64,000 nt of DNA from DASXMX01 sp036794395. GTDB taxonomy: Bacteria; Planctomycetota; Phycisphaerae; Tepidisphaerales; Tepidisphaeraceae. A program made the position numbers and the translations under genes. A model generated the notes under the pieces. The model was not told where the DNA came from. It did no database searches and saw only the letters and a list, made by a program, of their open reading frames with translations. Where the stretch lies: the NCBI GenBank assembly GCA_036794395.1, contig DAIRGS010000001.1:4156-68155 (forward strand), in the 5' to 3' direction. Each line of letters opens with the position of its first letter. The stretch's first letter is position 1. Positions 20,358 to 29,463 of this stretch are shown here, piece by piece.

Positions 20358-20582
20358 TCCGACAGTGCGCCCTTGCTTATCAAGACGGGCAACTGCTGTA
20401 GTGTTTCCCAATCGCACCAGTTCACGGCGCACTTCGTAATCCGCAATTTCGGGAACGATGAAACGAGTACCAGCCCTCGCGCGATCCGCGAGCCATTTGC
20501 GGCAGGCGTCGGCAAGGGGCAAACGAAGCCGCTGCATGAGCAAGCCCAAAGGCCCGGAATCGAGAATGACGATTGATTTCAC
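20307..20582 (-). pseudogene. truncated PIN-domain (VapC-like) toxin
   Basis: Starts at a GTG overlapping the antitoxin stop (GTGA). The product begins KSIVILDSGPLGLL, the first acidic motif of PIN ribonucleases, and continues through IVPEIADYEVRRELVRLG, the second acidic motif. After VARLDKQG, near residue 68, the family resemblance ends and the frame runs antisense into the 3' end of hflX. The second half, with the remaining catalytic acids, is missing. It therefore looks like a toxin gene cut off at its 3' end and is probably inactive. Confidence 0.7.
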
Positions 20583-20864
20583 GGGTAGACCGGACGAACG
20601 GACAGAGAATTTTCGTTCATGGATTTGCGGAACTCTTCCCATTGCTGCTGGCGACGAGCGATCTCGAGGGGATCCGAGGTTGCGTCCTCCGCGTCCCATT
20701 GCGCGAGCAGGTCCAGCGTGGCTTGATCAGGCGGTATCTGTACGGGGGGGGAGGCTCTGTTCAATTAACCTTCTGGCGAATTCTGCTTCATCAACGCCGA
20801 GCCGGGCTGCCTCGCTTCGAAGGCGCCGCGCCGTTTCGGACGAAATTGGAATCATCAGCGTCAT
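20579..20864 (-). pseudogene. antitoxin-like gene with C8 frameshift, partner of the PIN remnant
   Basis: From ATG 20864 the frame reads MTLMIPISSETARRLRSEAA and continues LGVDEAEFARRLIEQSL, an antitoxin-type DNA-binding N-terminus. After eight Cs on the coding strand (20744-20751) it leaves frame. In the next frame VQIPPDQATLDLLAQWD up to SLSVRPVYP follows to the stop at 20579. Seven Cs instead of eight would give one continuous protein of about 94 residues overlapping the toxin start. So this is either a frameshift mutation, a slippage site or a homopolymer sequencing error. Confidence 0.7.
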
Positions 20865-20919
20865 ACAAGTCCGATCGAATCTAACTGGTAATTATACGAC
20901 CAATTCCAGATTTCGGCAG

Positions 20920-22404
20920 CTATACCAGGATATCGCTGATGACCTTCCCATGAACATCGGTCAGACGACGCTCGGCGCCGTTGTGATAGAAGGTCAGGCG
21001 TTCGTGGTTGAGGCCAAGGATGTTCAGGATCGTGGCGTGCAGGTCGTAGATGGTGGTGATGTCTTGGATGGCCTCGTAGCCAAATTCATCAGTTGCACCG
21101 TATGAATACGCACGCTTGACCCCTGCGCCGACCAGCCAGACGGTAAATCCACGGGGATTGTGATCGCGGCCGCTCGCACCCTTTTGAAAGGTCGGCATTC
21201 GTCCGAATTCGGTGACCCAGGCGACGAGGGTTTGATCGAGCATGCCGCGGGAGCGGAGGTCGCGGAGCAGGGCGGCCACGGGTTGATCGAGGATGGGGCC
21301 GTGGACGTCATATTGCTTTTTGAGCGTCTTGTGGCCATCCCAGTTGCCCACGCCTTCGCCCATCGCGTAAGCGCCGTTGAACAGTTGGACGAACCGCACG
21401 CCACGTTCAAGCAACCGGCGGGCAAGAACGCAATTTCGGGCAAAGCCAGCCTTAAGCTTATTTTCGCTTTCCGTCCCATACGACGCGCGAATTGATTGCG
21501 GTTCGTTGGAAAGGTCGGCTACCTCCGCCGCACCCAACTGCATTCGCGCCGCCAACTCATAGCTTGCGATGCGCGCGCTAAGCTCGGCATCGCCGGGGTG
21601 ATCGCGAAGGTTCTGCTCGTTGAGGAGCTTAAGCATGTCGCGGGTGGCGCGATCGTCGGCGAGACTGAGGGAGTTCGGGCGGGCGAGGTTGGCGATGGGC
21701 TTGTCAGCGTTAAAGGCAGTGCCCTGAAATACTCCAGGCAGAAAACCCGCTTGCCACTGTGCGGGGCCAGTCTGAGGGACGCCGCGCGGATCGGGGATGG
21801 CGACGAATGCTGGCAGGTTGTCGGCCTCGGAGCCCAAGGCGTACGAAACCCACGCGCCCATGCTGGGGAACCCTTCAAGTGTAAATCCAGTGCCCATTTG
21901 GCTCTCGGCTGGACCATGCGTATTACTGCGCGCAGTCATCGAATGGATGAAGCACATTTCGTCGGCGAGTTCACCGAGATGTGGAAGCAGATCGGAAGTA
22001 TATTTTCCCGATTGCCCACGGGGGCGGAACGCGTAGGGGCTGGCGGAGAGGCTGCCCTGTTCGCCCTGAAAGGTGATGAGATTCGAGGCGCCGGGCATGG
22101 GTTGGCCGTGCCGTCGGATGAGTTCGGGTTTGTAGTCGAAGGTATCGAGGTGGCTGCATCCGCCCGAACAGAAGATAAGCAGGACCTGCTTGGCGCGGGG
22201 CGCGAACTGGGCCGGACGCGCCGCCACGGGAGCCTGCGGATTGATCATCGGGCGGATGGGCGCGGGGCGATCCGCGGCGAGGAGTTTGTGCTGGTTGAGT
22301 AGATGAACCAGCGCGATGCCGCCAAGACCGGTGGCCGCGCGCGAGAGGAATGACCGGCGATCGAGCATCGAGTGGCCATTGAAGGATGGAATATCGTTTT
22401 CCAT
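20920..22404 (-). CDS. DUF1501 domain protein, TAT-exported
   Basis: A sulfatase-fold (alkaline-phosphatase-like) secreted protein of 494 residues that planctomycetes encode in large numbers next to DUF1549/DUF1553 proteins. The N-terminus has a TAT signal, LDRRSFLSRAATGLGG, after about 12 residues. Internal landmarks are CSGGCSHLDTFDYKPEL, MLDQTLVAWVTEFGRMP and GRDHNPRGFTVWLVGAGVK, which are DUF1501 signatures. I use the ATG at 22404, 20 bp after the upstream gene's stop; an in-frame ATG at 22452 lies inside that gene. The function is unknown, with a role in polysaccharide or sulfated glycan use often proposed. Confidence 0.88.
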   Translation of the reverse strand: MENDIPSFNGHSMLDRRSFLSRAATGLGGIALVHLLNQHKLLAADRPAPIRPMINPQAPVAARPAQFAPRAKQVLLIFCSGGCSHLDTFDYKPELIRRHGQPMPGASNLITFQGEQGSLSASPYAFRPRGQSGKYTSDLLPHLGELADEMCFIHSMTARSNTHGPAESQMGTGFTLEGFPSMGAWVSYALGSEADNLPAFVAIPDPRGVPQTGPAQWQAGFLPGVFQGTAFNADKPIANLARPNSLSLADDRATRDMLKLLNEQNLRDHPGDAELSARIASYELAARMQLGAAEVADLSNEPQSIRASYGTESENKLKAGFARNCVLARRLLERGVRFVQLFNGAYAMGEGVGNWDGHKTLKKQYDVHGPILDQPVAALLRDLRSRGMLDQTLVAWVTEFGRMPTFQKGASGRDHNPRGFTVWLVGAGVKRAYSYGATDEFGYEAIQDITTIYDLHATILNILGLNHERLTFYHNGAERRLTDVHGKVISDILV

Positions 22405-22423
22405 TGGATTCTCGCGGCGCGAT

Positions 22424-24937
22424 TCAAAACACGTAGAGGAATTCGTTGGCATTTAGCAGAGCGCGGCACAACATCGGGAGCCCGCGTGTGCGGATCAAAT
22501 CCGTTGCGGCTACTTTTTCCGCGCTGTTCGGTTCGCGGTTCAATGCCAGCTTGAAAGCCCGATCGACCTGAGCCTCAACGTCGTTTCCGGCTTCACGTTC
22601 AATCCGTTGGGCGAAGAAGCCCGCCTGCTGCAACACGAACGGACTGTTCAAAAGATTCAATGCCTGGAGCGGCGTCGTTGAGACAGACCGCCTCGGAGCG
22701 ATCTGCCCGCCATCGGGACAGTCGAATGCGCCAAACGTTCCGTCCTGCTGCAAACGGGGTTTAAATTGGTAGATCATCCGGCGCCATTCCGGCGGACCGA
22801 AATCTTCTTTGGGGGTGTAGACACGGACGTAGTTCTCGTTGGGTTTGAAGACATCGAAGCCCGGCCCGCCCATCTTGAAATCGAGCTTGCCGCTGGTCGC
22901 CAGAATCGCATCGCGAATCTGTTCCGCCTCAATCCGTTGCGGCGGGAATCGCCAGAGTAGCGTGGCATCGGCGTCGGCGGCAGCCGCGGTGGCGTCGAAT
23001 CGGCCTGACTGCCGGTAGGTGGCCGAGAGAACGATTAGGCGGTGAATTGGCTTGAGTCTCCAGCCTTCCGCGATCAGCCGCGAAGCAAGGAAATCCAGCA
23101 ATTCAGGATGTGTGGGCTTCGCGCCCATATGCCCAAAATCACTGGGAGTCTGCACGATTCCCCGGCCAAAATGGTATTGCCAGAGACGATTCACAATCAC
23201 CCTGGCCGGCAGCGGATTGCGAACATCCGTAACCCAATCCGCAAACGCAATCCTGCGACGCTGCTCGGCTGTATCCGCCGGCAAATCGAGGTTCGGCAAT
23301 ATCGCTGCGACACCGCCCGGCGCAACAGCCTCACGAGGCTGCATCGCTTCGCCGCGATAAAGGCGGTGCGTGGGCGCAGTAGGCTCCTTGAATACGCCGG
23401 CGTAGATCATTGGGTAAGCATCGGCCAGGCGCTTGGATTCGTCTTCGATCGATCGCCTCTCGTTTCTCGCGGCGGTTAGCGCAGCTCGTTCTTCTTCGGG
23501 AGCGTTTTCAAAGTTGGGAGGTTGATAGCCGCTGCTGCGATACGGGAAGCGGTCGTTTGAGGTGGCTACGACCGTCCAGTTCTCCGGGTCGTCGATGGCA
23601 ATCTCCAGAACGTATTTGGTAGGAACCCGATCGGCGAATTTCCCGTCGCGATCGCGGCTCCAGACGACCCTGTCGATGCGCGCCTTCCGGGGCAGCTCGA
23701 TTGTTACTGAACCTTTGCCGCGCTGGTTTGAAATCCAACTGTTGTCATTTCCATATTTCCCATCGTTGAGGTGATTGATCTGATGGATCGCGAACCCGGG
23801 CAGCACGCCCGACGCGGTTGGTTTTGCGCCGGCCGACGCAAGGGCGATATTGGCTCCGTCCGCCCCTGCCGCGAAGACTTCAATTTCGTCAATGCAGGGT
23901 TCAGATGAGCCGCTGGTGGCGAGAATGCGCATGCGGACGAAGCGCGCTTCCAGGGCATCGAACCGCTCGACGTTCTGTCGCGCATCGACTGGACGTCGCC
24001 TGCGTTCGATCGAATCGGGTTCTGCCTTGGGCTCAAATCGCGCGAATTTCGCATCGACCGCCCGGCGTCGAGCCGCGAGACGGGCCGTCGCATCGTTGAA
24101 TTCTTTTGCATGCACGCGCCGCTCGCCATGCTGCACGCCGGCGAAAATCGCCTGCATCCGGTAGTAATCCATCTGCGACACCGGATCGAATTTGTGTTCG
24201 TGACAACGCGCGCAGCCAACTGTGAGGCCAAGGAATGTCGAGCCGGTCGTGGAGACCATATCGTGGAGTTCATCCATGCGCTGCTGAGCAGTGAGGGCGG
24301 GATCGGGGCTTTTCACCTGGTCCCACGCGCCGGCCACGAGGTACCCCGTCGCTGCGTCGGCGCCCATCGCATCCCCGGCCAATTGCTCGCGCACGAATTG
24401 GTTGTAAGGCAGATCATCGTTGAAGCTGCGAATGACGTAATCACGATAGCGCCAGGCGTTTGGGCGGGGATTGTTCATCTCGAAGCCGTGGCTTTCGGCA
24501 AAGCGGACGGCATCGAGCCAGTGGCGGGCCCACCGCTCGCCGTAGCGGGGCGAGGCCAGAAGCGCATCGACTAGCTTCTCGTAGGCCTGAGGGTCTGGAT
24601 CGGAAATGAAATGAGCCAGTTCTTCAGGTGAGGGCGGCAGTCCCGTCAAATCGAAATACAGCCGCCGGCCAAGCGTGAGTCGATCTGCTGGAGGCGCGGG
24701 CTTGAGTCCCTCGGATTCCAGGCGCGCGACGATGAACGAGTCAACCGGATTGATCGGCCAAGTCGAGCCATGAACCGACGGGGGATTGACGGCCGCAACA
24801 GGTTTAAACGACCAATGATCGGCGCTTCCAGGAGCGGTATCGGAAAGCGCTGGCGCGGCAAGCCACGCAAGGACAATCGCGGCTCGCACGAGCACTGTTG
24901 CGCGGGTTGCCAAGGTCCGTCCCATGTCGATTCCCAT
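22424..24937 (-). CDS. DUF1549/DUF1553 protein with inserted galactose-binding-like domain
   Basis: An exported 837-residue protein. A signal peptide (hydrophobic about residues 16-32, cleavage near ALSDTA) precedes DUF1549 (about 60-270). DUF1549 includes WARHWLDAVRFAESHGFEMN and the heme-like CARCHEHKFDPVSQMDYY. A middle segment (about 330-470, VRMRILATSGSSEPCIDEIEVF) looks like an F5/8-type C sugar-binding domain. DUF1553 then fills the C-terminal half (NRLWQYHFGRGIVQTPSDFG). It forms the usual operon with the DUF1501 gene 20 bp downstream. A second ATG at 24925 has a better upstream GGGA and could be the real start. Confidence 0.87.
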   Translation of the reverse strand: MGIDMGRTLATRATVLVRAAIVLAWLAAPALSDTAPGSADHWSFKPVAAVNPPSVHGSTWPINPVDSFIVARLESEGLKPAPPADRLTLGRRLYFDLTGLPPSPEELAHFISDPDPQAYEKLVDALLASPRYGERWARHWLDAVRFAESHGFEMNNPRPNAWRYRDYVIRSFNDDLPYNQFVREQLAGDAMGADAATGYLVAGAWDQVKSPDPALTAQQRMDELHDMVSTTGSTFLGLTVGCARCHEHKFDPVSQMDYYRMQAIFAGVQHGERRVHAKEFNDATARLAARRRAVDAKFARFEPKAEPDSIERRRRPVDARQNVERFDALEARFVRMRILATSGSSEPCIDEIEVFAAGADGANIALASAGAKPTASGVLPGFAIHQINHLNDGKYGNDNSWISNQRGKGSVTIELPRKARIDRVVWSRDRDGKFADRVPTKYVLEIAIDDPENWTVVATSNDRFPYRSSGYQPPNFENAPEEERAALTAARNERRSIEDESKRLADAYPMIYAGVFKEPTAPTHRLYRGEAMQPREAVAPGGVAAILPNLDLPADTAEQRRRIAFADWVTDVRNPLPARVIVNRLWQYHFGRGIVQTPSDFGHMGAKPTHPELLDFLASRLIAEGWRLKPIHRLIVLSATYRQSGRFDATAAAADADATLLWRFPPQRIEAEQIRDAILATSGKLDFKMGGPGFDVFKPNENYVRVYTPKEDFGPPEWRRMIYQFKPRLQQDGTFGAFDCPDGGQIAPRRSVSTTPLQALNLLNSPFVLQQAGFFAQRIEREAGNDVEAQVDRAFKLALNREPNSAEKVAATDLIRTRGLPMLCRALLNANEFLYVF

Positions 24938-25094
24938 GAAAATGAATGCCTTTTCGACCTCAAAAGGTTACCCCGTCCCGCACCCGGCCGCCATTAAGTC
25001 GTGCCCGTTAGAATTTTGAATGGAATGTGTAAGGTTCGCCGGCTCGACCCGTAAACCCATTGAAGTCACCAAATTCTTCACGGGAGACAGAGCC

Positions 25095-26561
25095 ATGTTC
25101 GGAATCAAATTCAATCGTAATCGTCGCACGCAAGTCCTGGCCCGGGCACGGCGGCCGGTGGTCGAGTGTTTGGAGGGGCGGAGCATGATGTCGACCACGA
25201 TTTTCGTGGGGGACGGCACACTCGAACCCATCACGGAAAACCAGGCGATTACCAACAATACGGTCGCAACCGTCGCCGCATACGATACAAACGACAAGCC
25301 GCTGAGCGATCTCTCCGGTTTCACCGCCAAGATCGACTGGGGGGATGGGAAAGGGACCAGTGATGGGACCATCGGCCCAAAGGTGAGCGGCAACTACTTC
25401 GCGATCGAAGGCTCGCATACGTACGACAAGGCGGGGATCTATCCGATCAGCCTTCACGTGGTGGCCAACGATGGCACTTCGGCAGACCAGAAGGTTGAGA
25501 GAGCTGGCGTGCAGGACGCGTCGATGACCACGACGCCGCACCTTATCGCGGCTGTGGCCGGGGAGCAGTTCACCAAGACCCTGGCGGATTTGATCGATGG
25601 GGACACGGCTTCGAAAGCGAGCGATTTCACGGCGGATATCCGCTGGGGCGACAACACGCCGACCGATCAGGCGCAGATTGTTTCCACGGGCGGCGGCCAG
25701 TTTCAACTAATCGGCTCCCATGCGTATGCCAAGCCGGGCCGGTTTTACGCATCGGTCACGGTGACCGACGCATACGGCGCAATGACGTCGACGACCTGCC
25801 TGGTCAACGTCGCGGCGGCTTCCACCACGCCAACCACGCCCGGCACGCCTCCCGGCGCCGATCCGACCCCGGCAGGCCCGACAACGCCGGCCGACCCGAC
25901 GACGCCAATGGGCCCAACGACTCCGACAACGCCCGTGCAGCCGCCATCAACGCCATCGCAACCACCGACGATACCGACGGCCCCGACGACACCCACGACT
26001 CCGGTTCAGCCACCGGCTGCGCCCGCGAACCCGGTCACGCCGCCCGATACCACCGGTTCAATCGCGTGGGGCAAGAAGGTAACGCCGGCGTTCAAGGCGA
26101 AGTTGATTCAGATTGCCGCAGAGCTGGGCGCGGACCCGAACGACCTGATGGGCGCGATGGGGTTTGAGAGCGGCCAGACGTTCAGCCCGAAGATCAAGAA
26201 CCGGCTGGGAAGCGGCGCGGTCGGCTTGATTCAGTTCATGCCCTCCACTGCCCGCGGGCTGGGCACTTCGACGGCGGCGCTGGCGAAGATGTCGGCGGTG
26301 CAGCAGTTGGATTACGTTTATAAATATTTGAAACCATACACCGGGCAACTCAACTCGCTGGGCGATGTGTACATGTCGATCCTCTGGCCCGCGGCGGTTG
26401 GGAAGCCGGACAGCTACGGTTTATTCCGCAAGGGAACCAGGGCGTACACGCAGAACAAGGGCCTGGATACGAACAAGGATGGCGTCGTGACGCGCGGCGA
26501 AGCGACAGCGCGAGTGACTCAGACGCTACAGCTTGGCCAAACGCCGGCGTATTTCGGATGA
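25095..26561 (+). CDS. surface protein: LEPR-XLL-like N-terminus, PKD repeats, transglycosylase-like domain, EF-hand
   Basis: The ATG at 25095 has GGGAG upstream. The 488-residue product opens with a basic stretch and VECLEGRSMMS, a variant of the planctomycete LEPR-XLL sorting motif. Two immunoglobulin-like PKD/CHU repeats follow, each ending in a SHTY or SHAY strand (about residues 40-135 and 140-245). Then comes a Thr/Pro-rich linker (about 245-325). The C-terminal domain, AAELGADPNDLMGAMGFESGQTF and AVGLIQFMPSTARGLG, resembles SLT/phage lysozyme-like muramidases with a catalytic-type Glu in FES. Near the end, DTNKDGVVTRGE is a calcium-binding dockerin/EF-hand loop. It probably acts at the cell surface on peptidoglycan or an analogous polymer. 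Confidence 0.75.
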   Translation: MFGIKFNRNRRTQVLARARRPVVECLEGRSMMSTTIFVGDGTLEPITENQAITNNTVATVAAYDTNDKPLSDLSGFTAKIDWGDGKGTSDGTIGPKVSGNYFAIEGSHTYDKAGIYPISLHVVANDGTSADQKVERAGVQDASMTTTPHLIAAVAGEQFTKTLADLIDGDTASKASDFTADIRWGDNTPTDQAQIVSTGGGQFQLIGSHAYAKPGRFYASVTVTDAYGAMTSTTCLVNVAAASTTPTTPGTPPGADPTPAGPTTPADPTTPMGPTTPTTPVQPPSTPSQPPTIPTAPTTPTTPVQPPAAPANPVTPPDTTGSIAWGKKVTPAFKAKLIQIAAELGADPNDLMGAMGFESGQTFSPKIKNRLGSGAVGLIQFMPSTARGLGTSTAALAKMSAVQQLDYVYKYLKPYTGQLNSLGDVYMSILWPAAVGKPDSYGLFRKGTRAYTQNKGLDTNKDGVVTRGEATARVTQTLQLGQTPAYFG

Positions 26562-26642
26562 ATTGAAGATGATTCACCACGGACACGGAGAACAGGGAGA
26601 AGAGGAAAGGAGCGTAGTAGTTGCCATCAAAGGGGTGTGTGG

Positions 26643-29226
26643 TCAGTCCGCCTTATTGGTTGATGGAACGTCGCGCGTGGCGGGGGATTTGACCTGGCGG
26701 CCATCACGGAGGGCGGCGGCGAGGGTGGAGACGACGTCGGCGTCATAGTCGGGGTCTTTTTGGGAGAACTGAGCGGTGCCGGTGGTCAGGTCGAAGTCGA
26801 AGAAGATCTCGGGTTCTGAATCGTTGGTCGAGGGCAGGAACCATTTGGTGGCGACCCATGTGCCGGCGGCGGATTTGAGATGCTGATCGGGGGCGGAAAG
26901 ATGTTCGCCGAGGACCACGGTGGGGAAAGTCAGCGGGGCGAGGGGAAGTTGCGGATCGCGCGCGGGCGGCGCGGGGTGGTGAAAAGCTTTGGCGAGAGCG
27001 GCGACAAACCGGCCGCCTTGTTCGCGATTGGTCGGCAGGAGTGCGGCCATCGAGAAGCTGATGGGGATTCGCCGGTCAACTGGCGGAGTGGAGGATTGCA
27101 CGGCGATTGTGATGGGAGCGGATTCATCACCGGCAGGGGCGCAATCGAAGACGGTCCATTTTCCGCCGGGCGCGAAGTAAGGGGGTTCTTTGGTGAGTTT
27201 CTGGCCGGGACGAACATTTGATAAATGAAGGGCAAGCGAAGGGCCATTGGAAACGCCCAGTTCGACTGCTCCAAGTTGATTTTCCGCCGCCTGTTTTTTG
27301 GCACGACTGCGGACTTCAGCGCGCCAGAAGCCCAGGCCGACCGCGAGGATGATGATGGTCAGGCGCAAGCCGTGGCGACGGAAGAAGCTTTCGTTCGCGG
27401 GAAGAAGCGGAGCGGGAATGGAGACAGGGGGAAGGATGATGGGGGCGGCGGAAGCAGCGGGTGCAAAATCAGTTCCGGCGGCGATGCGCTGGGCGACGCC
27501 GGGGATGACCCAGGGTGCGATGGTGCAGATGCTGGAATAGATCTTGGTCGCGCTGACCAGGCGATGATTCTTCGGCAGCGCCCATCCGGTTTGTCTTGGG
27601 CAGAATGGCGCTTCCCATGGGCCGGTTCGTGTGGAGCCGCGCAGGACGACCATGTGATAAACAATCTGCGAGTCGCCCATGGCGGCGCTAACTTGCTGGA
27701 TGCTGCATTCGGTAATGGCGGTGGCGGGAATGCGATAGCGCTCACGGTCGCCTTCGAATCGGATTTCGCGGCGACGTCCGTCCACTTCGAGAAAGCCGAT
27801 GTCGGTGGCGGTTTCGAGCATGACCTTGCCCCAGTTCTTCCGTGGGACGACTTCGACAAAGAAAGTGGGCTGATCGCTGGGGCGATTCAAATCGACGATG
27901 GGGGCGATGCGCATGCCGAAGAAGTGTTTGGCCCGGCGGAGGTAGAAGTTGTTAGCGGGCGCGCTGGAATTTCGCAGGGCGACATAGCCGCTCAGCACGA
28001 GCAGGACGAGGCATACCGCCGCGAGGCTGAGGCCCAGGGCGAGGCGGGCGGGTTCGGGCTGGGCTTTGTGGTCGAGAACCTCCAGGACGTTGGACAGATA
28101 GACCCCGCCGCCGATGCCGGCGATTGAGCCGAGGAAAGCGATCAGGGAACTGAGGCTCAGGAGATTGCCAATGACGATGGTGCGGCCATTCATGACCCGC
28201 CGGGCTTCGGTTTCGGGGACGGGCTGAACGTCGATGAGCGCCCCGCCGCCGAATGCCGCCGGAAGCATAGGGTTGGGCGTTGCGGTTGCATCGAGCAAAT
28301 CCCCCGGCGGCGCACTAATCGGAGTCTCGGGCAGTTGAAGGCGCGGAAACATGGGCTTTATCGCGGCGGCTTCGGCCGGCGTGAGCTCGACGCGGGGAAC
28401 GCTCATTTTTCCGGGGGAGCCGTCGAATTTCTGGAAGGTGGTGAGGTTGCCTCCCATCGAGACGTCCTTCACGGCGATGTAGACCGGGCAGGGATNNNNN
28501 NNNNNGATCATCCCTCTGGCCGGCGAGGCAGAATTCCACCGCCACGGAGGTAAAACGTTTCTGCCGCCCGCTGGGTGTCATGGTGGGGACGCCGACCAGT
28601 CGCGCCAGTTCGCCACGTTCAAGCCACTCGCGAATGGCTTTACCGTTGCCGGGCGGAAAGGTGGCAATGTCCTGCTGTTTCCAGGCGTCGCATCGCTCGC
28701 AAAAGGGAACGAACGCGCGACGCCGGGTGAGAATGCCGGTGAGCCAGACGACGACGCCGCACTCGAAGGCGACCATGAGCCAGTTCATGACCGGATCGGA
28801 CGTGCGCTCATGGGTGCTGGGATCGGAGTGGCCGACATCACGTTGTACATCGGTGCGCATCCGCCACGAAAGATAGGTCGGGAATTCATCCACGCGCCAG
28901 ATGTTCTCGACGCCGGCCAGGTCGACGAAGCCGACATAATAATAGCCCAGGTATAGCACACCGCCCGCGGCGATGCCGAGCAAGCCGGCCAGCAGGGGCG
29001 AGCGGCATTTGCCGATGCGCACGGCCATCGTGAGCATGCCGCCGACGATCAGGGCGGCAAAAATGGGCATCAGGAAGATGATGTACCATCCCTTATTGAA
29101 CGCCCAGTACATCACGCCGGCCAATAGTGCGGCCACAAGGAGAGCCAGCGCGTACAACGCGAGGAACTTTCCCCAGCTCACCCGCCCGCTGGCGCGGTAC
29201 CTGGCTCGTTGAGTTATTTGCGACAT
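26643..29226 (-). CDS. uncharacterised multi-pass membrane protein interrupted by an assembly gap
   Basis: Two reading-frame pieces, 29226-28506 and 28495-26643, meet at ten Ns. If the Ns are replaced by a 3-base overlap (GAT), they join in frame as one 856-residue protein (...CLAGQRDD-PCPVYIAVK...). The N-terminal part has four membrane helices (about residues 18-40, 48-70, 78-100 and 150-172) and a CERCDAWKQQ zinc-ribbon-like pair. The second part adds two helices (TIVIGNLLSLSSLIAFLGS and LALGLSLAAVCLVLLVLSG) and a helix near LRLTIIILAVGLGF, with Ala/Pro-rich stretches between. I do not recognise a family. Confidence 0.6.
28496..28505. other. assembly gap (10 N) inside a coding region
   Basis: The left flank ends in GGGAT and the right flank begins GATCATCCC. 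Merging the shared GAT restores one frame across the join on the minus strand. The gap is therefore more likely a scaffolding filler than missing sequence. Confidence 0.6.
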
Positions 29227-29261
29227 GGTTGGGAGGGGAGGGTACCATCCGGGAAGGGGAA

Positions 29262-29284
29262 ACGTAAATCGTAAAGACGTGAAC
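29262..29284. repeat. solo copy of CGTAAA-type repeat
   Basis: ACGTAAATCGTAAAGACGTG and the next two bases match the terminal repeats that bracket the four-helix-bundle cassette at 40827-41339. Here there is no cassette; the motif sits 36 bp upstream of the membrane-protein start on the minus strand. Confidence 0.55.
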
Positions 29285-29369
29285 AGCCGCGCGAAGGGAA
29301 TCTGGGGTGGGGGAGCTAAGTAGGAAGGACGAAAGACTCATGCAACCAGTCCTTCGGGCACCTTAACGC

Positions 29370-29396
29370 GAGAATCGAGTGAAATGCTCGATTCTC
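29370..29396. terminator. perfect 10-bp hairpin downstream of the sulfatase gene
   Basis: GAGAATCGAG (29370-29379), a 7-base loop, and CTCGATTCTC (29387-29396). It lies 68 bp past the sulfatase stop on the minus strand. No T-run follows on either strand, so it is at most a non-canonical terminator or an RNA-stabilising hairpin. Confidence 0.35.
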
Positions 29397-29463
29397 TGAA
29401 TAAAACGCGTGTCGGACAGTGTCTGACACCGGATTGACTGCATGATTCATTATGCGTTCCTAC

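Noticed and set aside
20458..21105. 215-residue plus-strand ORF
   Set aside because: It covers the antisense of the decayed antitoxin and DUF1501 end; no motif.
25800..26050. possible tandem repeat array or CRISPR
   Set aside because: The ACG/CCG-rich repeats encode a Thr/Pro linker within a coding region, with no spacer structure.
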